The position numbers and the translations under genes were made by a program. From Streptomyces niger (GTDB lineage: Bacteria; Actinomycetota; Actinomycetes; Streptomycetales; Streptomycetaceae), in assembly GCF_000718305.1 (NCBI RefSeq), contig NZ_JOFQ01000003.1:124001-188000 (forward strand): a stretch of DNA of 64,000 bases. Direction: 5' to 3'. Shown here piece by piece: positions 43,459-53,213 of the stretch. The notes beneath the pieces are model-generated. The model was not told the origin of the DNA, made no database searches, and was given only the letters and a program-made list of their open reading frames with translations. The first letter of the stretch is position 1. Each line of letters starts with the position of its first letter.

Positions 43459-45189
43459 ATGACCGACGCAGCCAATCCGGAGACGGTGAGGGAGGGCGCC
43501 GAGGACGCCCCCGCCCCTCTCACCGACGGCATCCACCTGGTCGTCGATGCGCTCAAGCTCAATGGGGTGCAGAACCTCTACGGTGTGGTCGGCATCCCGA
43601 TCACCGACCTGGCCCGCCTCGCGCAGCGGGAAGGTCTCCGCTACATCGGCTTCCGGCACGAGAGCGACGCCGGACACGCCGCGGCAGCGGCCGGCTTCCT
43701 CACCAAGAAGCCGGGCATCTGCCTGACGGTGTCGGCGCCGGGCTTCCTCAACGGACTCGTGGCACTCGCCAACGCCACCACCAACTGCTTCCCGATGGTC
43801 CAGATATCCGGCTCCAGCGAACGGCACCTCGTCGACCTCCAGCGGGGCGACTACGAAGAGATGGACCAACTGGCGGCGGCCCGGCCCTTCGCCAAGGCGG
43901 CCTACCGCGTGCACCGCGCCGAGGACATCGGCCGCGGCATCGCCCGTGCCCTGCGCACCGCGGCCGCCGGCCGCCCGGGCGGCGTCTACCTCGACATCCC
44001 CGCCGCCGTGCTGGGCGAGGTCATCGACGCCGAGAAGGGCGCGGCCTCGCTGTGGCGCCCCGTGGACCCGGCGCCGCGCCAACTCCCCGAACCCGCAGCC
44101 GTCGACCGCGCCATCGACCTGCTGGCGAACGCCGAACGGCCCTTGGTCGTCCTCGGCAAGGGAGCCGCCTACGCCCAGGCGGACGCCCCGATCCGGGAGT
44201 TCATCGAAACCACCGGCGTGCCCTACCTGCCGATGTCGATGGCCAAGGGCCTCCTCCCCGACGGCCACCCGCAGTCGGCCGCCACCGCCCGCTCCCTCGC
44301 CCTGCGCCGCGCCGACGTGGTGATGCTCGTCGGTGCGCGGCTCAACTGGCTCCTCGGCCACGGCGAGGCGCCGCAGTGGAGCCCGGACGCCAAGTTCGTC
44401 CAGGTCGACATCGCCGCCGCCGAGATGGACAGCAACCAGCCCATCGCGGCGCCCCTCGTCGGTGACGTGGGCTCGGTCATGGAGGCGCTCACCGAGCGCA
44501 GCAAGCCCGGCCGGATCTCCGTACCGAGCCGGTGGCGCGAGGAACTCGCCGCCCGCACGGAGCAGAACGTCGCCAAGATGGCCAAGCGCCTCGAAGCCGC
44601 CAGGACCGCGAGCCCCATGAAGTTCATGGGCGCCCTGCAGGCGGTCCGCGACGTGCTGGCGGAGAACCCGCAGACCTACCTCGTCAACGAAGGGGCCAAC
44701 ACGCTCGACCTGGCCCGCAGCGCCATCGGCATGTCGTCCCCGCGCCACCGGCTGGACAGCGGCACCTGGGGCGTCATGGGCATCGGCATGGGCTACGCGA
44801 TCGCGGCCGCCGTCGAGACCGGCGAACCGGTCGTCGCCCTCGAAGGCGACAGCGCCTTCGGATTCAGCGGCATGGAAGTGGAGACGATCTGCCGCTACCG
44901 CCTGCCCGTCGTCACCCTCGTCTTCAACAACAGCGGCGTCTACCGCGGGGACGGGGCCTCGCCGACCGACGACCCGGCGCCGACCGCCCTCAAGGCCCGC
45001 CACGACGTCATGATCGAGGCCTTCGGCGGCAAGGGCTACCGGGCCACCACCCCCGCCGAGGTCGCCGCCGCACTACGCGAGGCCCTGGCGGCCCGCACCC
45101 CGGCCCTCATCGACTGCATGATCGACCCCTCGGACGGCACGGAAAGCGGCCGCATCGCCCACCTCAACCCGAAGGGCATCGGCAACTGA
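43459..45189 (+). CDS. oxc: Oxalyl-CoA decarboxylase
   Basis: This 576-residue thiamine-diphosphate enzyme decarboxylates oxalyl-CoA to formyl-CoA. The cofactor-activating glutamate is E68 in GFRHESDAGHA. The diphosphate/Mg motif runs from GDSAFGFSGMEVETICRYRL to FNNSGVYRGD. Length and ending fit Oxalobacter Oxc (568 residues). GGGAGG precedes the ATG. With Frc and FdsGBAD it completes oxalate conversion to CO2 plus NADH. Confidence 0.94.
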   Translation: MTDAANPETVREGAEDAPAPLTDGIHLVVDALKLNGVQNLYGVVGIPITDLARLAQREGLRYIGFRHESDAGHAAAAAGFLTKKPGICLTVSAPGFLNGLVALANATTNCFPMVQISGSSERHLVDLQRGDYEEMDQLAAARPFAKAAYRVHRAEDIGRGIARALRTAAAGRPGGVYLDIPAAVLGEVIDAEKGAASLWRPVDPAPRQLPEPAAVDRAIDLLANAERPLVVLGKGAAYAQADAPIREFIETTGVPYLPMSMAKGLLPDGHPQSAATARSLALRRADVVMLVGARLNWLLGHGEAPQWSPDAKFVQVDIAAAEMDSNQPIAAPLVGDVGSVMEALTERSKPGRISVPSRWREELAARTEQNVAKMAKRLEAARTASPMKFMGALQAVRDVLAENPQTYLVNEGANTLDLARSAIGMSSPRHRLDSGTWGVMGIGMGYAIAAAVETGEPVVALEGDSAFGFSGMEVETICRYRLPVVTLVFNNSGVYRGDGASPTDDPAPTALKARHDVMIEAFGGKGYRATTPAEVAAALREALAARTPALIDCMIDPSDGTESGRIAHLNPKGIGN

Positions 45190-45192
45190 CCT

Positions 45193-45265
45193 GGTGAGCC
45201 GCTCCCGCAGCCTGCGCCGGGTGGGCGTACACCAGCCCGCCCGGCGCCTCCAGGTGCGGCTCACC
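45193..45265 (+). terminator. Long imperfect hairpin after oxc
   Basis: GGTGAGCCGC (45193-45202) pairs with GCGGCTCACC (45256-45265). Inside it GCGCCGGGTGGGC (45214-45226) pairs with GCCCGCCCGGCGC (45235-45247), one G-T wobble. It starts 3 bp after the oxc stop and likely terminates it. Confidence 0.55.
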
Positions 45266-45367
45266 GAGCCGCGCTGCCCTCTTCCCCCTTCAGCCCCACT
45301 CTGCCAATGTGTGTCGGCAGCATCGAAGTGGTTGGACGCGTACGGCGGCTTCCGGGAGTCTGGCACG

Positions 45368-48300
45368 GTGGTGAGGGTCCCTCGTTCTCCGGCCGCACGC
45401 CGATTATCCGGCGGCGGGCTCCGCGCCGTGCCGCAGGAGCCGGCGGGCCGGTTCGCCTACGACGCGTTCATCTCGTACAGCAGGGCCGCCGACGGTGAGC
45501 TGGCCCGCGGCCTTCAGCACGGTCTGCACGCCTTCGCCAAGCCGTGGTACCGGCTGCGTGCCCTGCGGGTCTTCCGGGACGAGGGCAGCCTGGCCGCGAG
45601 TTCCCAGCTGTGGAGTTCCCTGCAGGAAGCGATGGACGCCTCGCGCTTCTTCGTCCTGCTGGCCGGCGAGCAGTCGGCCCGGGCCCCCTGGGTCGAGCAG
45701 GAGGTCCTGCACTGGTGCACCCATCGGGGCGTCGACAACCTCGTCATCGTCCTCACCGACCCGCCCCCCGACGGCAGCCGTCAACCACCCGGCATGGCCT
45801 GGGACGCCGACCTCGGCGACTTCGATTGGCGGCGCACGACCGCGCTGCCGAGGTGTCTGTCGGGCCGCTTCCGGGAGGAACCCAACGCGGTGCTCCTGGG
45901 GTGGGCCCGGGCGAGGCCGGAACTGTCGCTGCGCGATCCGGAGTTCCGTACCGCGGTGGCGACCCTGGCAGCCCCGCTGCACGGCGTCGCCAAGGACCAA
46001 CTGATCGGCGAGGACATTCGCCAGCACCGCAGGACGCGCCGCCACGTCGTGCTGACGACCGCAGTCCTGGCCGTGCTCGCCGTCATCGCCGCACTCGCCG
46101 CGGTGGCTGCCGTGCAGCAGCGGAACACGGCCCGGGAGCAGACGGCGCTGGCCGAAGTCCGTCAGTACGCGGCACAGTCCCGCAACGCCTCCGACCCCTA
46201 CACGGCTCTTGCCTACGCCATCGCGGCGGAACAACGCGTCGACCCGCCCCTTCCCGAGGCGCGCGCCGCGTTCGCCGCGGCGGTGCGCGGCCTCGACTCG
46301 TGGCAGGCGCGGCTGGTAGGTGAGGTGCCCGCGAAGGCCGTCTTCGGTACGGCGGTGCGGTGGTCCCCGGACGGTTCGCGGATCTGGGTGGCCGACACGT
46401 CCACGGGGGTGGCTCACTGGAACGTGCGGGAGGGCAGGGCCGCGGTCCCGTACCGGGAGCCCGCCGCGCTCAGGATCGGCCTGACGACGCCCGACTCGGT
46501 TCAGTGGAGCGGGAACGGCCGGTCGTTGCTGCTGACCGAGGGCGGATCCGAGGGCAGCCCGCCCTCCTACGCCGTGCGTGACAGCGTATCCGGCGAGGTC
46601 ACCGCGGGCCCGTCCGCGCTGCCGGACAGCTACCTCGACGTGGACACCATGCAGTTCTCCCCGCAGGGCGATGCGCTCGCCGTGGCCTTGAAGGGGAAGG
46701 GCATCTACCTGCGGAGCGTCGGGACCGGCCGACTGCTCTCGAAGGAGCCGCTGCCCCAATCGCAGTCCGAGGCGGAGAACTACCGTCTGACCTGGTCGCC
46801 CGACGGCCGGTTCCTGTGCGCCGACGCCTGGAAGACACTCAGGGTCTGGGACGTACGGCGAGGCAGGCTCCTGTGGGCCGAGCGGACGGGCCGCGAGGTC
46901 CAGGCGCCTGCCTGGTCGCCGGACGGTCGCAGCATCGCCATCGGTGCCGCGGACGGGCGTATCACGTGGCGGGACGGGCGCACGGGAGAAGTCACGGCGT
47001 CCTCGTCCGGCCGGCTCGGCGACGCGGTCAGCGAGATCAGCTGGTCGCCCGACGGCACCCGGGTGGCCGCGGCCGACTACACCGGCACCGTCCACCTGTG
47101 GGATCCGGACACCGGCGAAGCAGCCGGTCAGGCGCTCGGCAGGGACCGTACTCGCGCGCTCACCAGTGGGCTGGCCTGGTCGCCCGACAGCCGTTTCCTG
47201 GCGGGCACGTACGTCAGCGACGCTTCGGAGAGCGACAACGGGCCGACCAGGTCCGTGGTGCGGCTGTGGGAGGTCGCGCCCCCGCCGGACCGCGGGGCCC
47301 GGCTGCCCGGACCCACCGAAACCATCAGCTCCGTCGCCTGGTCACCGGACGGCCGTCATATCGCCGGCGGCAGTGACGACGGCACCCTGTGGGTCTGGGA
47401 CCCCCGTACGGGCGAACCCGTCCTCGACAGCCCCCAGCGGCGGCGCCGGGCGGGGGACGACGTCACGGCCGTCGTGTGGGACCCGAAGGGCCGACGCTTG
47501 TTGCGAGTGGGGCAGGACGGCCTGCTGCCACGGTCGGTGCCCGGCGGCGCGACCGCCGGCCGGCAGTGGTGGGGCAGCGGAGGCGCTCTCACCGCGGCCT
47601 GGTCACCGGACGGGAGCCGAGTGGCTTCCGGGACGCGTGACGGTACGGTCCGGATCTGGGACGCCACCACCGGAAAGCCGACCCGTCGACAGCCGCGCGA
47701 CGCCACCGCGAGCAGCGGGACACAGGCGAACGGCGGAGCGCAGGAACGACGGCTGAATGCCCGCTCCGTGGCCTGGTCCCCCGACAGCCGACACGTGGCC
47801 GCCGCGCTGTCGGACGGCTCGCTGCACCTGTGGGACGCGGTGAGCGGACGGCCCTGGGGCGCTGCCGCCGAAGCATCCCCGCACCTGGCACGCAGCATGG
47901 CCTGGTCGCCGGACGGCAAGCTGATCGCCGTCGGCGGGGTGGACGGCACCATCCGCCTGTGGGACGGCCGGACCGGCACACCGCTGCCGGACGTGCTCAC
48001 GTCCGGTGACGGCTCCGTCGAGGCGCTGGCCTGGTCCCCGGACTCCACGCGGCTGGCCGCCGGCGACGGCGCGGGGACGATCCGCTGGTGGGAACCGCGC
48101 CGCCGGAACGCCCCGCCGCAGCTGCGGGAGAAGGCGCACGACGGGGGCGTCACGGCGCTGAGCTGGTCCCCGGACGGCACGCGGTTGGTCAGCGGCGGTG
48201 CGGACGGGGCGGTCCGGCTGTGGCAGGGCAGCGCCGAACGGCAGCTGTGCCGCCTGGTCGACGAGGCACTGCACCGCACCCGGAGCACGCCCGGCCTGAC

Positions 48301-48406
48301 CGGCGCCACCGGCGTCGCCGACCGGATCTGCGCCGACCCCGCACGCATTCGTGACCATCCGATCCTGCCGCTCCAGCCGCACTCGACCGAGGTGAGCAGA
48401 CCATGA
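45368..48406 (+). CDS. TIR-domain, single-TM, WD40-repeat protein
   Basis: This ~1012-residue protein has a TIR-like domain at 29-130 (YDAFISYSRAADGELARGL, then VFRDEGSLAASSQLW), with W108 and E112 in APWVEQEV where NADase TIR domains place their catalytic glutamate. One membrane helix (227-249) follows, then a helical linker and about 12 WD40 repeats (300-970), each with a WSPDG core and closing W. The topology suggests a cytosolic TIR effector and an extracytoplasmic or surface propeller, or the reverse. The start is a GTG behind GGGAG; GTGs at 45371 and 45428 are alternatives. It overlaps the lipoprotein gene by ATGA. Confidence 0.85.
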   Translation: MVRVPRSPAARRLSGGGLRAVPQEPAGRFAYDAFISYSRAADGELARGLQHGLHAFAKPWYRLRALRVFRDEGSLAASSQLWSSLQEAMDASRFFVLLAGEQSARAPWVEQEVLHWCTHRGVDNLVIVLTDPPPDGSRQPPGMAWDADLGDFDWRRTTALPRCLSGRFREEPNAVLLGWARARPELSLRDPEFRTAVATLAAPLHGVAKDQLIGEDIRQHRRTRRHVVLTTAVLAVLAVIAALAAVAAVQQRNTAREQTALAEVRQYAAQSRNASDPYTALAYAIAAEQRVDPPLPEARAAFAAAVRGLDSWQARLVGEVPAKAVFGTAVRWSPDGSRIWVADTSTGVAHWNVREGRAAVPYREPAALRIGLTTPDSVQWSGNGRSLLLTEGGSEGSPPSYAVRDSVSGEVTAGPSALPDSYLDVDTMQFSPQGDALAVALKGKGIYLRSVGTGRLLSKEPLPQSQSEAENYRLTWSPDGRFLCADAWKTLRVWDVRRGRLLWAERTGREVQAPAWSPDGRSIAIGAADGRITWRDGRTGEVTASSSGRLGDAVSEISWSPDGTRVAAADYTGTVHLWDPDTGEAAGQALGRDRTRALTSGLAWSPDSRFLAGTYVSDASESDNGPTRSVVRLWEVAPPPDRGARLPGPTETISSVAWSPDGRHIAGGSDDGTLWVWDPRTGEPVLDSPQRRRRAGDDVTAVVWDPKGRRLLRVGQDGLLPRSVPGGATAGRQWWGSGGALTAAWSPDGSRVASGTRDGTVRIWDATTGKPTRRQPRDATASSGTQANGGAQERRLNARSVAWSPDSRHVAAALSDGSLHLWDAVSGRPWGAAAEASPHLARSMAWSPDGKLIAVGGVDGTIRLWDGRTGTPLPDVLTSGDGSVEALAWSPDSTRLAAGDGAGTIRWWEPRRRNAPPQLREKAHDGGVTALSWSPDGTRLVSGGADGAVRLWQGSAERQLCRLVDEALHRTRSTPGLTGATGVADRICADPARIRDHPILPLQPHSTEVSRP

Positions 48407-49032
48407 CGCGCTCCGTCTCCCGTGCCCAGCGGCCCCCGTGCAGTCCACTCCTGAGATGCCTCTCCGTTCTCCTGTTGGTCCTCGCGAGCCTGTTCGTCGC
48501 CGGCTGCGGCGGCTCCGAGCAGGGTGACGACGCGAAGAGCGGGCGCCACTCCCGCAGCCCGGAGACCACCGGCGAGCAGGCTTCACCGAGCGAGCCCGGC
48601 ACGCCCGAAGGGACGCCGCTGGCGAAGACGGACTGGGCCGCCGTGATCAACGACATCGACTGCACCGGCGCGGGCAACGAAGGAGTGGAGATCCTGCGCA
48701 CCTGGTATGCCGATGTCCGCGGTACGGGAGTGCCCGACGCCTTCGTCTCGTTCACGTGCCGCCACCAGGCCTCCAGCTATCCTCAGCAGCTGGAGGTGTA
48801 CGACGGCTCGTCGTCCCCGGATTCCCCCCGGCGCATCGGGGTGCTGCTCAGCGCCGAGGAGAAGGCGCACGGTCCCGGGCCGAGGGTGGGCGTCGTCTCC
48901 TTCGCCGGAAAGTCCGTGACCCTGAAACTCGCCGCCTACACTGCTGACGACCCCTTCTGCTGCCCCTCGCTGCGAGTCGATCGCACCTTCACCTGGAACG
49001 GCACGCGCTTCGAGCGGAAGCCGGGGTCGTGA
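48403..49032 (+). CDS. Lipoprotein of unknown function, coupled to the TIR-WD40 gene
   Basis: This 209-residue protein has a signal peptide and the lipobox LFVAGC, so it should be anchored outside the membrane. After a Ser/Glu/Pro-rich linker (40-75), the globular part contains two cysteine groups: DIDCTG/FTCRHQ and a CC pair in DPFCCPSLRVDRTFTWNG. I recognise no family with confidence. The four-base overlap with the TIR-WD40 gene implies equal expression, so it may be a partner of the WD40 propeller on the outer face (inference). Confidence 0.8.
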   Translation: MTRSVSRAQRPPCSPLLRCLSVLLLVLASLFVAGCGGSEQGDDAKSGRHSRSPETTGEQASPSEPGTPEGTPLAKTDWAAVINDIDCTGAGNEGVEILRTWYADVRGTGVPDAFVSFTCRHQASSYPQQLEVYDGSSSPDSPRRIGVLLSAEEKAHGPGPRVGVVSFAGKSVTLKLAAYTADDPFCCPSLRVDRTFTWNGTRFERKPGS

Positions 49033-49094
49033 GACGTGGCGGGGAGCAAACCGGCTCCGAAAGCTGAGCGGGTGGCATCATCGAACGGGGGACC

Positions 49095-49970
49095 ATGCCT
49101 GCATACGAGGACTTTCCGGCACTCTTCAGAGCCGCCGACGTCAACTCCCTCCGGGGGCAGCAGCGTTATCTGCTGGCGACCAAGTGCCAGCTGGGGGCGC
49201 TGATCGCGGCGGCCGTGCTGGGGGTGTTCAGCTGGCAGGTCAACGGCGCCGACATCGCCGCCGCCGCCTCGGTGGTGGCGTTCTGCACGGCCGTGGTCAC
49301 CGAGGTGTACCTGCTCAAGGAACGCCCGGACCGCATCTGGTACGAGGGGCGTGCGGTCGCCGAGTCCGCGAAGACGCTCACCTGGCGTTACATGGTCGGC
49401 GGCAGCCCGATGGGCACCGAGGAGACCGCGACCGAAACCGCCGCCGAGTTGCTGCTGACCCGGTTCACGGAGATCGAGGGCGATGTCGAGGCCGCCTGGC
49501 TCGTCCCCGACCGGGGCACTCCGGAGCAGGTCACCCCCGGGATGACGCGCGTGCGACAGCTGCCCCTGGAGGAACGCCGGGCGGTCTACCTCCGGGAGCG
49601 CATCGAGAATCAGCGTGAGTGGTACGGCACCAAGTCGCGATGGAACGAGCGCAGGAGCACCATGTGGGCGGTGACCCTCACGGTGCTCGAACTGCTCGGC
49701 GTCTGCGCGGGCGTCGCGAAGGTGACGGGCGTCATCGACGTGGACCTGCTCGGCGTGTGCGCGGCAGTCGCCGCGGGCGGCACCGCGTGGGTGCAGACCA
49801 AGCAGCACAAGACGCTCGCCGTCGCGTACGCCGTCGCCCGGCACGAGTTGGCGACCATCGCCTTCCGCGCCCAACTGCCGGCCACCGAGGCGGAGTGGGC
49901 GACCTTCGTGGCCAACGCCGAGGACGCCGTCTCGCGCGAACACACGCTGTGGCGCGCTTCGCACATGTGA
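49095..49970 (+). CDS. DUF4231/SLATT-type 2-TM membrane protein
   Basis: This 291-residue protein has two modules. The N-terminal one has a two-helix hairpin (LGALIAAAVLGVFSWQV and ASVVAFCTAVVTEVYLL) followed by RPDRIWYEGRAVAESAKTL, the SLATT_3 pattern. The C-terminal one starts ENQREWYGTKSRWNERRSTM, then two more hydrophobic helices, the SLATT_1/DUF4231 pattern. SLATT proteins are predicted pore-forming effectors in nucleotide-signal immune systems. No nucleotide cyclase or SLOG gene is adjacent here; the nearest candidate partner is the TIR protein 62 bp beyond the lipoprotein gene. Confidence 0.82.
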   Translation: MPAYEDFPALFRAADVNSLRGQQRYLLATKCQLGALIAAAVLGVFSWQVNGADIAAAASVVAFCTAVVTEVYLLKERPDRIWYEGRAVAESAKTLTWRYMVGGSPMGTEETATETAAELLLTRFTEIEGDVEAAWLVPDRGTPEQVTPGMTRVRQLPLEERRAVYLRERIENQREWYGTKSRWNERRSTMWAVTLTVLELLGVCAGVAKVTGVIDVDLLGVCAAVAAGGTAWVQTKQHKTLAVAYAVARHELATIAFRAQLPATEAEWATFVANAEDAVSREHTLWRASHM

Positions 49971-50011
49971 GGCGGCATCGCGTGCTCCGCGTCCGCGGTG
50001 GTGTCCGCGCG

Positions 50012-51526
50012 TCAGACCGACCGAGCTGCCTCGGTGGCCGCGGCGCGCGGGCCGTGGGTGCGGAGCAGGTCGAGGAAGTCGCCGATGCGGGCGGCGAAGG
50101 CGGGGTGGTCGGGGAGGGCGTCGCCGAGGAGCCCGTCGTCGAGGACGGCGGTGGCGAACGACCGGGCGTCGTGGGTGCGGGAGCGCAGTGCGCGGAGGCG
50201 TTCGCGGGCCGGGTCCGCCATGGCGGCCGCGTGCTCGCCGGGGTCGAAGCCGGGTGCCGGGGCCATGCAGGACAGGTAGGCGGCGACGGTGAGGGCGAGG
50301 TGGTGGGGCATCCGTCCGGCCCGCAGGTGCAGCAGTGCGGGGTCCGGTACGCGCTGCCGCAGTTTGACGGAGCCGTCCGAGCCGACCTGGCGGGTGCGGT
50401 GGCCGAGCGCCGAGTTGGCCCAGCGGGTGAAGAGCTGGGCCACGTAGGCGTCCAGGTCGACGTCGTCGGGGACGGTGAGGCTGGGGAGGTACTCGTCGAG
50501 CAGGACCGCGCGGGCCGCCTCCGCGACGAAGGGGAGCGCGGTGGACTGCGGAATGGTGTCGCGGCCCGCCAGGGCGCCGAGGTAGGCGATGAGCGAGTGC
50601 GTGCCGTTGAGCAGCCGCACTTTCAGGAGTTCGTACGGCTCCACGTCGTCGGTGAACAGCGCGCCGCCCGCTTCCCAGGCGGGCCGGGACGCGGCGAAGC
50701 GGTCCTCCAGTACCCACATGGTGAACGGCTCCGCGGGGACGGGGACCTCGTCGTGCAGCCCGAGTGCCTCGGCCACGGCGGCGCGTTCCGCGTCCGTCGT
50801 CGCCGGCACGATGCGGTCGACCATGGTGTTGGGGAAGGTGACGTGGCCGGCGGCCAGCCAGGCGGCGACCTCCGCGCGTTCGGCGGCCGGCAGGTGGTCG
50901 ATGAACTCCTCGACGAGGCGGCGCGTGTGGTCGCCGTTGCCGACCAGGTTGTCGCAGCTGAGGACGGTGACCGGGGCGCCGTGGGTGGCGGCGCGGCCCT
51001 GGAGGGCGCGCACGATGCGGCCCAGGGTGGTGCGCGGCGCGGTGCGGCCGCCGCGCAGATCCGCCCGGATGCCGGGGTGGTCGAGGTCGAGGCCGCCGGT
51101 ACGGGGGGAGTACGTGTAGCCGTGCTCGGTGACCGTCAGGGACACCACGCGGGTGCCGGGCGCGGCGAGCGCCCGCTGGACCTGCTCCGGCTCGTGGGCG
51201 GCCACCAGCACTCCGGTGTGCACCGCGGGAATGGTGCAGCGCACGCCGTCCGGCGAGACCTCGGCGACGGTGTAGCGCAGGTCCTGCGCGCGCAGCGCGT
51301 CGGCCACGTCGGTGGAGCGGCCGGCGACCCCCAGGACTCCCCATGCGCCGTCCTCGCGCGCCAGCGCGGCGGCGGTGTAGACGGCCTGGTGGGCCCGGTG
51401 GAAGTTGCCGAGGCCGAGGTGGACGATGCCGGTGTCGGCGGGGGAGAGGGCGCGGTGGTGCGCCAGCGCGTCGGCCGGAGCGGTGGCGGCGGTCAGCCGG
51501 GCGGCACGGGTGGGGACGGTGCTCAT
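50012..51526 (-). CDS. Mannitol dehydrogenase/fructuronate reductase family protein (copy 1)
   Basis: This 504-residue polyol-specific long-chain dehydrogenase has the NAD motif IVHLGLGNFHRAHQAVYT, VTVLSCDNLVGNGD, MVDRIVPATTDAER, and the catalytic lysine segment KVRLLNGTHSLIAYLG with RQVGSDGSVKLRQR. UxuB members reduce D-fructuronate to D-mannonate; MtlD members oxidise D-mannitol. The adjacent mannonate-dehydratase-family gene on the same strand, 53 bp upstream, favours fructuronate reductase. The ATG at 51526 is likeliest; an ATG 12 bp upstream overlaps the ribosome site. Confidence 0.87.
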   Translation of the reverse strand: MSTVPTRAARLTAATAPADALAHHRALSPADTGIVHLGLGNFHRAHQAVYTAAALAREDGAWGVLGVAGRSTDVADALRAQDLRYTVAEVSPDGVRCTIPAVHTGVLVAAHEPEQVQRALAAPGTRVVSLTVTEHGYTYSPRTGGLDLDHPGIRADLRGGRTAPRTTLGRIVRALQGRAATHGAPVTVLSCDNLVGNGDHTRRLVEEFIDHLPAAERAEVAAWLAAGHVTFPNTMVDRIVPATTDAERAAVAEALGLHDEVPVPAEPFTMWVLEDRFAASRPAWEAGGALFTDDVEPYELLKVRLLNGTHSLIAYLGALAGRDTIPQSTALPFVAEAARAVLLDEYLPSLTVPDDVDLDAYVAQLFTRWANSALGHRTRQVGSDGSVKLRQRVPDPALLHLRAGRMPHHLALTVAAYLSCMAPAPGFDPGEHAAAMADPARERLRALRSRTHDARSFATAVLDDGLLGDALPDHPAFAARIGDFLDLLRTHGPRAAATEAARSV

Positions 51527-51579
51527 GGGTGGGTACATCCTTGCGGGTGGTCGGGGCACCGACCGGTTGCGGGCCGAGG

Positions 51580-52803
51580 TCACCAGTCGGTCAGGGAGCC
51601 GTCACGGCGGCGGGCCACGGGGAGGTAGGCGGGCCGGTACGGGTGGCGGGCGGCGAGCTCCTCGTCGACCTCGACGCCGAGGCCGGGCGCGTCGCCCGGG
51701 TGCAGATGGCCGTCCTCGTAGGTCCAGGCGTGCCGGAACACCTCGTGCACCAGCGGGTCGTAACCCATGTACTCCTGGATGGCGAAGTTGGGCGTGGCCA
51801 GGCCCACATGGAGCGAGGCGGCCAGGGCGACCGGGGAGACGTCCGAGGGGCCGTGCGGGCCGAGCTTGATCTGCCAGAGCTCGGCGAGGGCCGCGATACG
51901 GCGCAGGTGGCTGATCCCGCCGGCGTGCGTGACGCAGCAGCGCACGTAGTCGATGAGCTGCTCGGTGATGAGGTGCTGGCACTCCCAGACGGTGTTGAAG
52001 ACCTCGCCGATGGCGAGCGGAACGGTGGTCCTGGCGCGGACGGTCCGCAGGACCTCCTGGTTCTCGGCGGGGGTGACGTCCTCCAGCCAGAAGAGGTCGA
52101 GGTCTTCGAGCGAACGGCCCAGCCGGGCCGCCTCGTTGGGCGTGAGGCGGTGGTGCGCGTCGTGCAGGAGCGCGATCTCGGGGCCGAGGTGGGACCGGGC
52201 CGCCGCCAGCGCCCCGGGCGCGTGCCGCAGGTACGCCTCGGTGTCCCACACCTCCTCGGCGGGGACGGCGGCGCGTCCCGCCGGCTCGTACGCGGCGCCT
52301 GCCTTCGGGACGCCGTAGACGACGTCCAGGCCGGGGACGCCGGTCTGTGCGCGTACGGCCCGGAAGCCTGCGGCGAGCCGGGCGTCGAGGGAGTCCCGCA
52401 GTTGCGGCACGTCCCAGCCGGTGGCGTGCGTGTAGGAAAGGATCCGGTCGCGCACGGGCCCGCCGAGCAGTTGGTGGACCGGCAGCCCCGCGGCCTTGCC
52501 CTTGATGTCCCACAGGGCGAGGTCGACGGCGCCGACGGAGGTCATGGTGACCGGGCCGCGGCGCCAGTACGCGCCCCGGTACAGGTACTGCCAGGTGTCC
52601 TCGATGCGGGCGGGGTCGCGGCCGATGAGCAGCGGGGCCAGGTGTTCGCGGAGGTAGCCGGCCACGGCCAGCTCGCGGCCGTTGAGGGTGGCGTCACCCC
52701 AGCCGATCAGCCCCTGCTCGGTGGTGAGCTTGAGGGTGACGTAGTTGCGCGTCGGGCTGGTGACCAGGACATCGACGGCCGAGATGCGGTCGGGCTTGCT
52801 CAT
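51580..52803 (-). CDS. Mannonate dehydratase family protein, enolase superfamily (copy 1)
   Basis: This 407-residue protein has the ManD fold of the enolase superfamily. It begins with a [20 protein letters not shown] capping segment and carries [20 protein letters not shown]. The barrel shows LLHDAHHRL (first metal Asp and active-site His), [13 protein letters not shown] (second metal Glu) and AIGEVFN (third metal Glu). ManD enzymes dehydrate D-mannonate to 2-keto-3-deoxygluconate, but several members are slow or prefer D-gluconate. It heads a two-gene operon with the reductase. No regulator is adjacent. Confidence 0.88.
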   Translation of the reverse strand: MSKPDRISAVDVLVTSPTRNYVTLKLTTEQGLIGWGDATLNGRELAVAGYLREHLAPLLIGRDPARIEDTWQYLYRGAYWRRGPVTMTSVGAVDLALWDIKGKAAGLPVHQLLGGPVRDRILSYTHATGWDVPQLRDSLDARLAAGFRAVRAQTGVPGLDVVYGVPKAGAAYEPAGRAAVPAEEVWDTEAYLRHAPGALAAARSHLGPEIALLHDAHHRLTPNEAARLGRSLEDLDLFWLEDVTPAENQEVLRTVRARTTVPLAIGEVFNTVWECQHLITEQLIDYVRCCVTHAGGISHLRRIAALAELWQIKLGPHGPSDVSPVALAASLHVGLATPNFAIQEYMGYDPLVHEVFRHAWTYEDGHLHPGDAPGLGVEVDEELAARHPYRPAYLPVARRRDGSLTDW

Positions 52804-52954
52804 CGGGCGCGCTCCACGAGGTCGGTGGCGTCCCATGTTCGGCAACCTTGCGCAACATTGTCAATGGCTTGCCGGCGCCACACCCGGTGACCCGTACCGC
52901 ATAGGGCGGGCCTCGCGGGGCAGACGGGACATACGCCTCGACCAAGGAGCCTCC

Positions 52955-53197
52955 ATGATGATTCTCGGCGTGGTCGCCGTATGTGTCGTTCTGGCAGTCC
53001 TGGCCTTCCTGGTGCCCCGACTGTCCCGTCACCCCGAGCGCGGCACCCGGCGCACACTGCACGCCGGGTCGCGCGTCGGCGGCAAGGCCCCCGGCATCCT
53101 GGGGCGGGCCCTCAGCAAGCCCTTCCGCAGCAGTTCCAAGGCGGTGGGCCGCAGCGGCTCGGCCGGCCGGCGCGCCCGCGGCCGGATGCCGTTCTGA
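52955..53197 (+). CDS. Small single-TM protein (DUF6411-like)
   Basis: This 80-residue protein has an N-terminal membrane helix (MILGVVAVCVVLAVLAFLVP) and a basic Arg/Ser/Gly-rich tail (GKAPGILGRALSKPFRSSSK, then AGRRARGRMPF). It resembles small DUF6411-type Streptomyces proteins of unknown function. AAGGAG precedes the ATG at 52955. It is divergent from the ManD operon and converges on the LysR gene. Confidence 0.75.
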   Translation: MMILGVVAVCVVLAVLAFLVPRLSRHPERGTRRTLHAGSRVGGKAPGILGRALSKPFRSSSKAVGRSGSAGRRARGRMPF

Positions 53198-53213
53198 CGC
53201 CGGCGGGCCGCGG

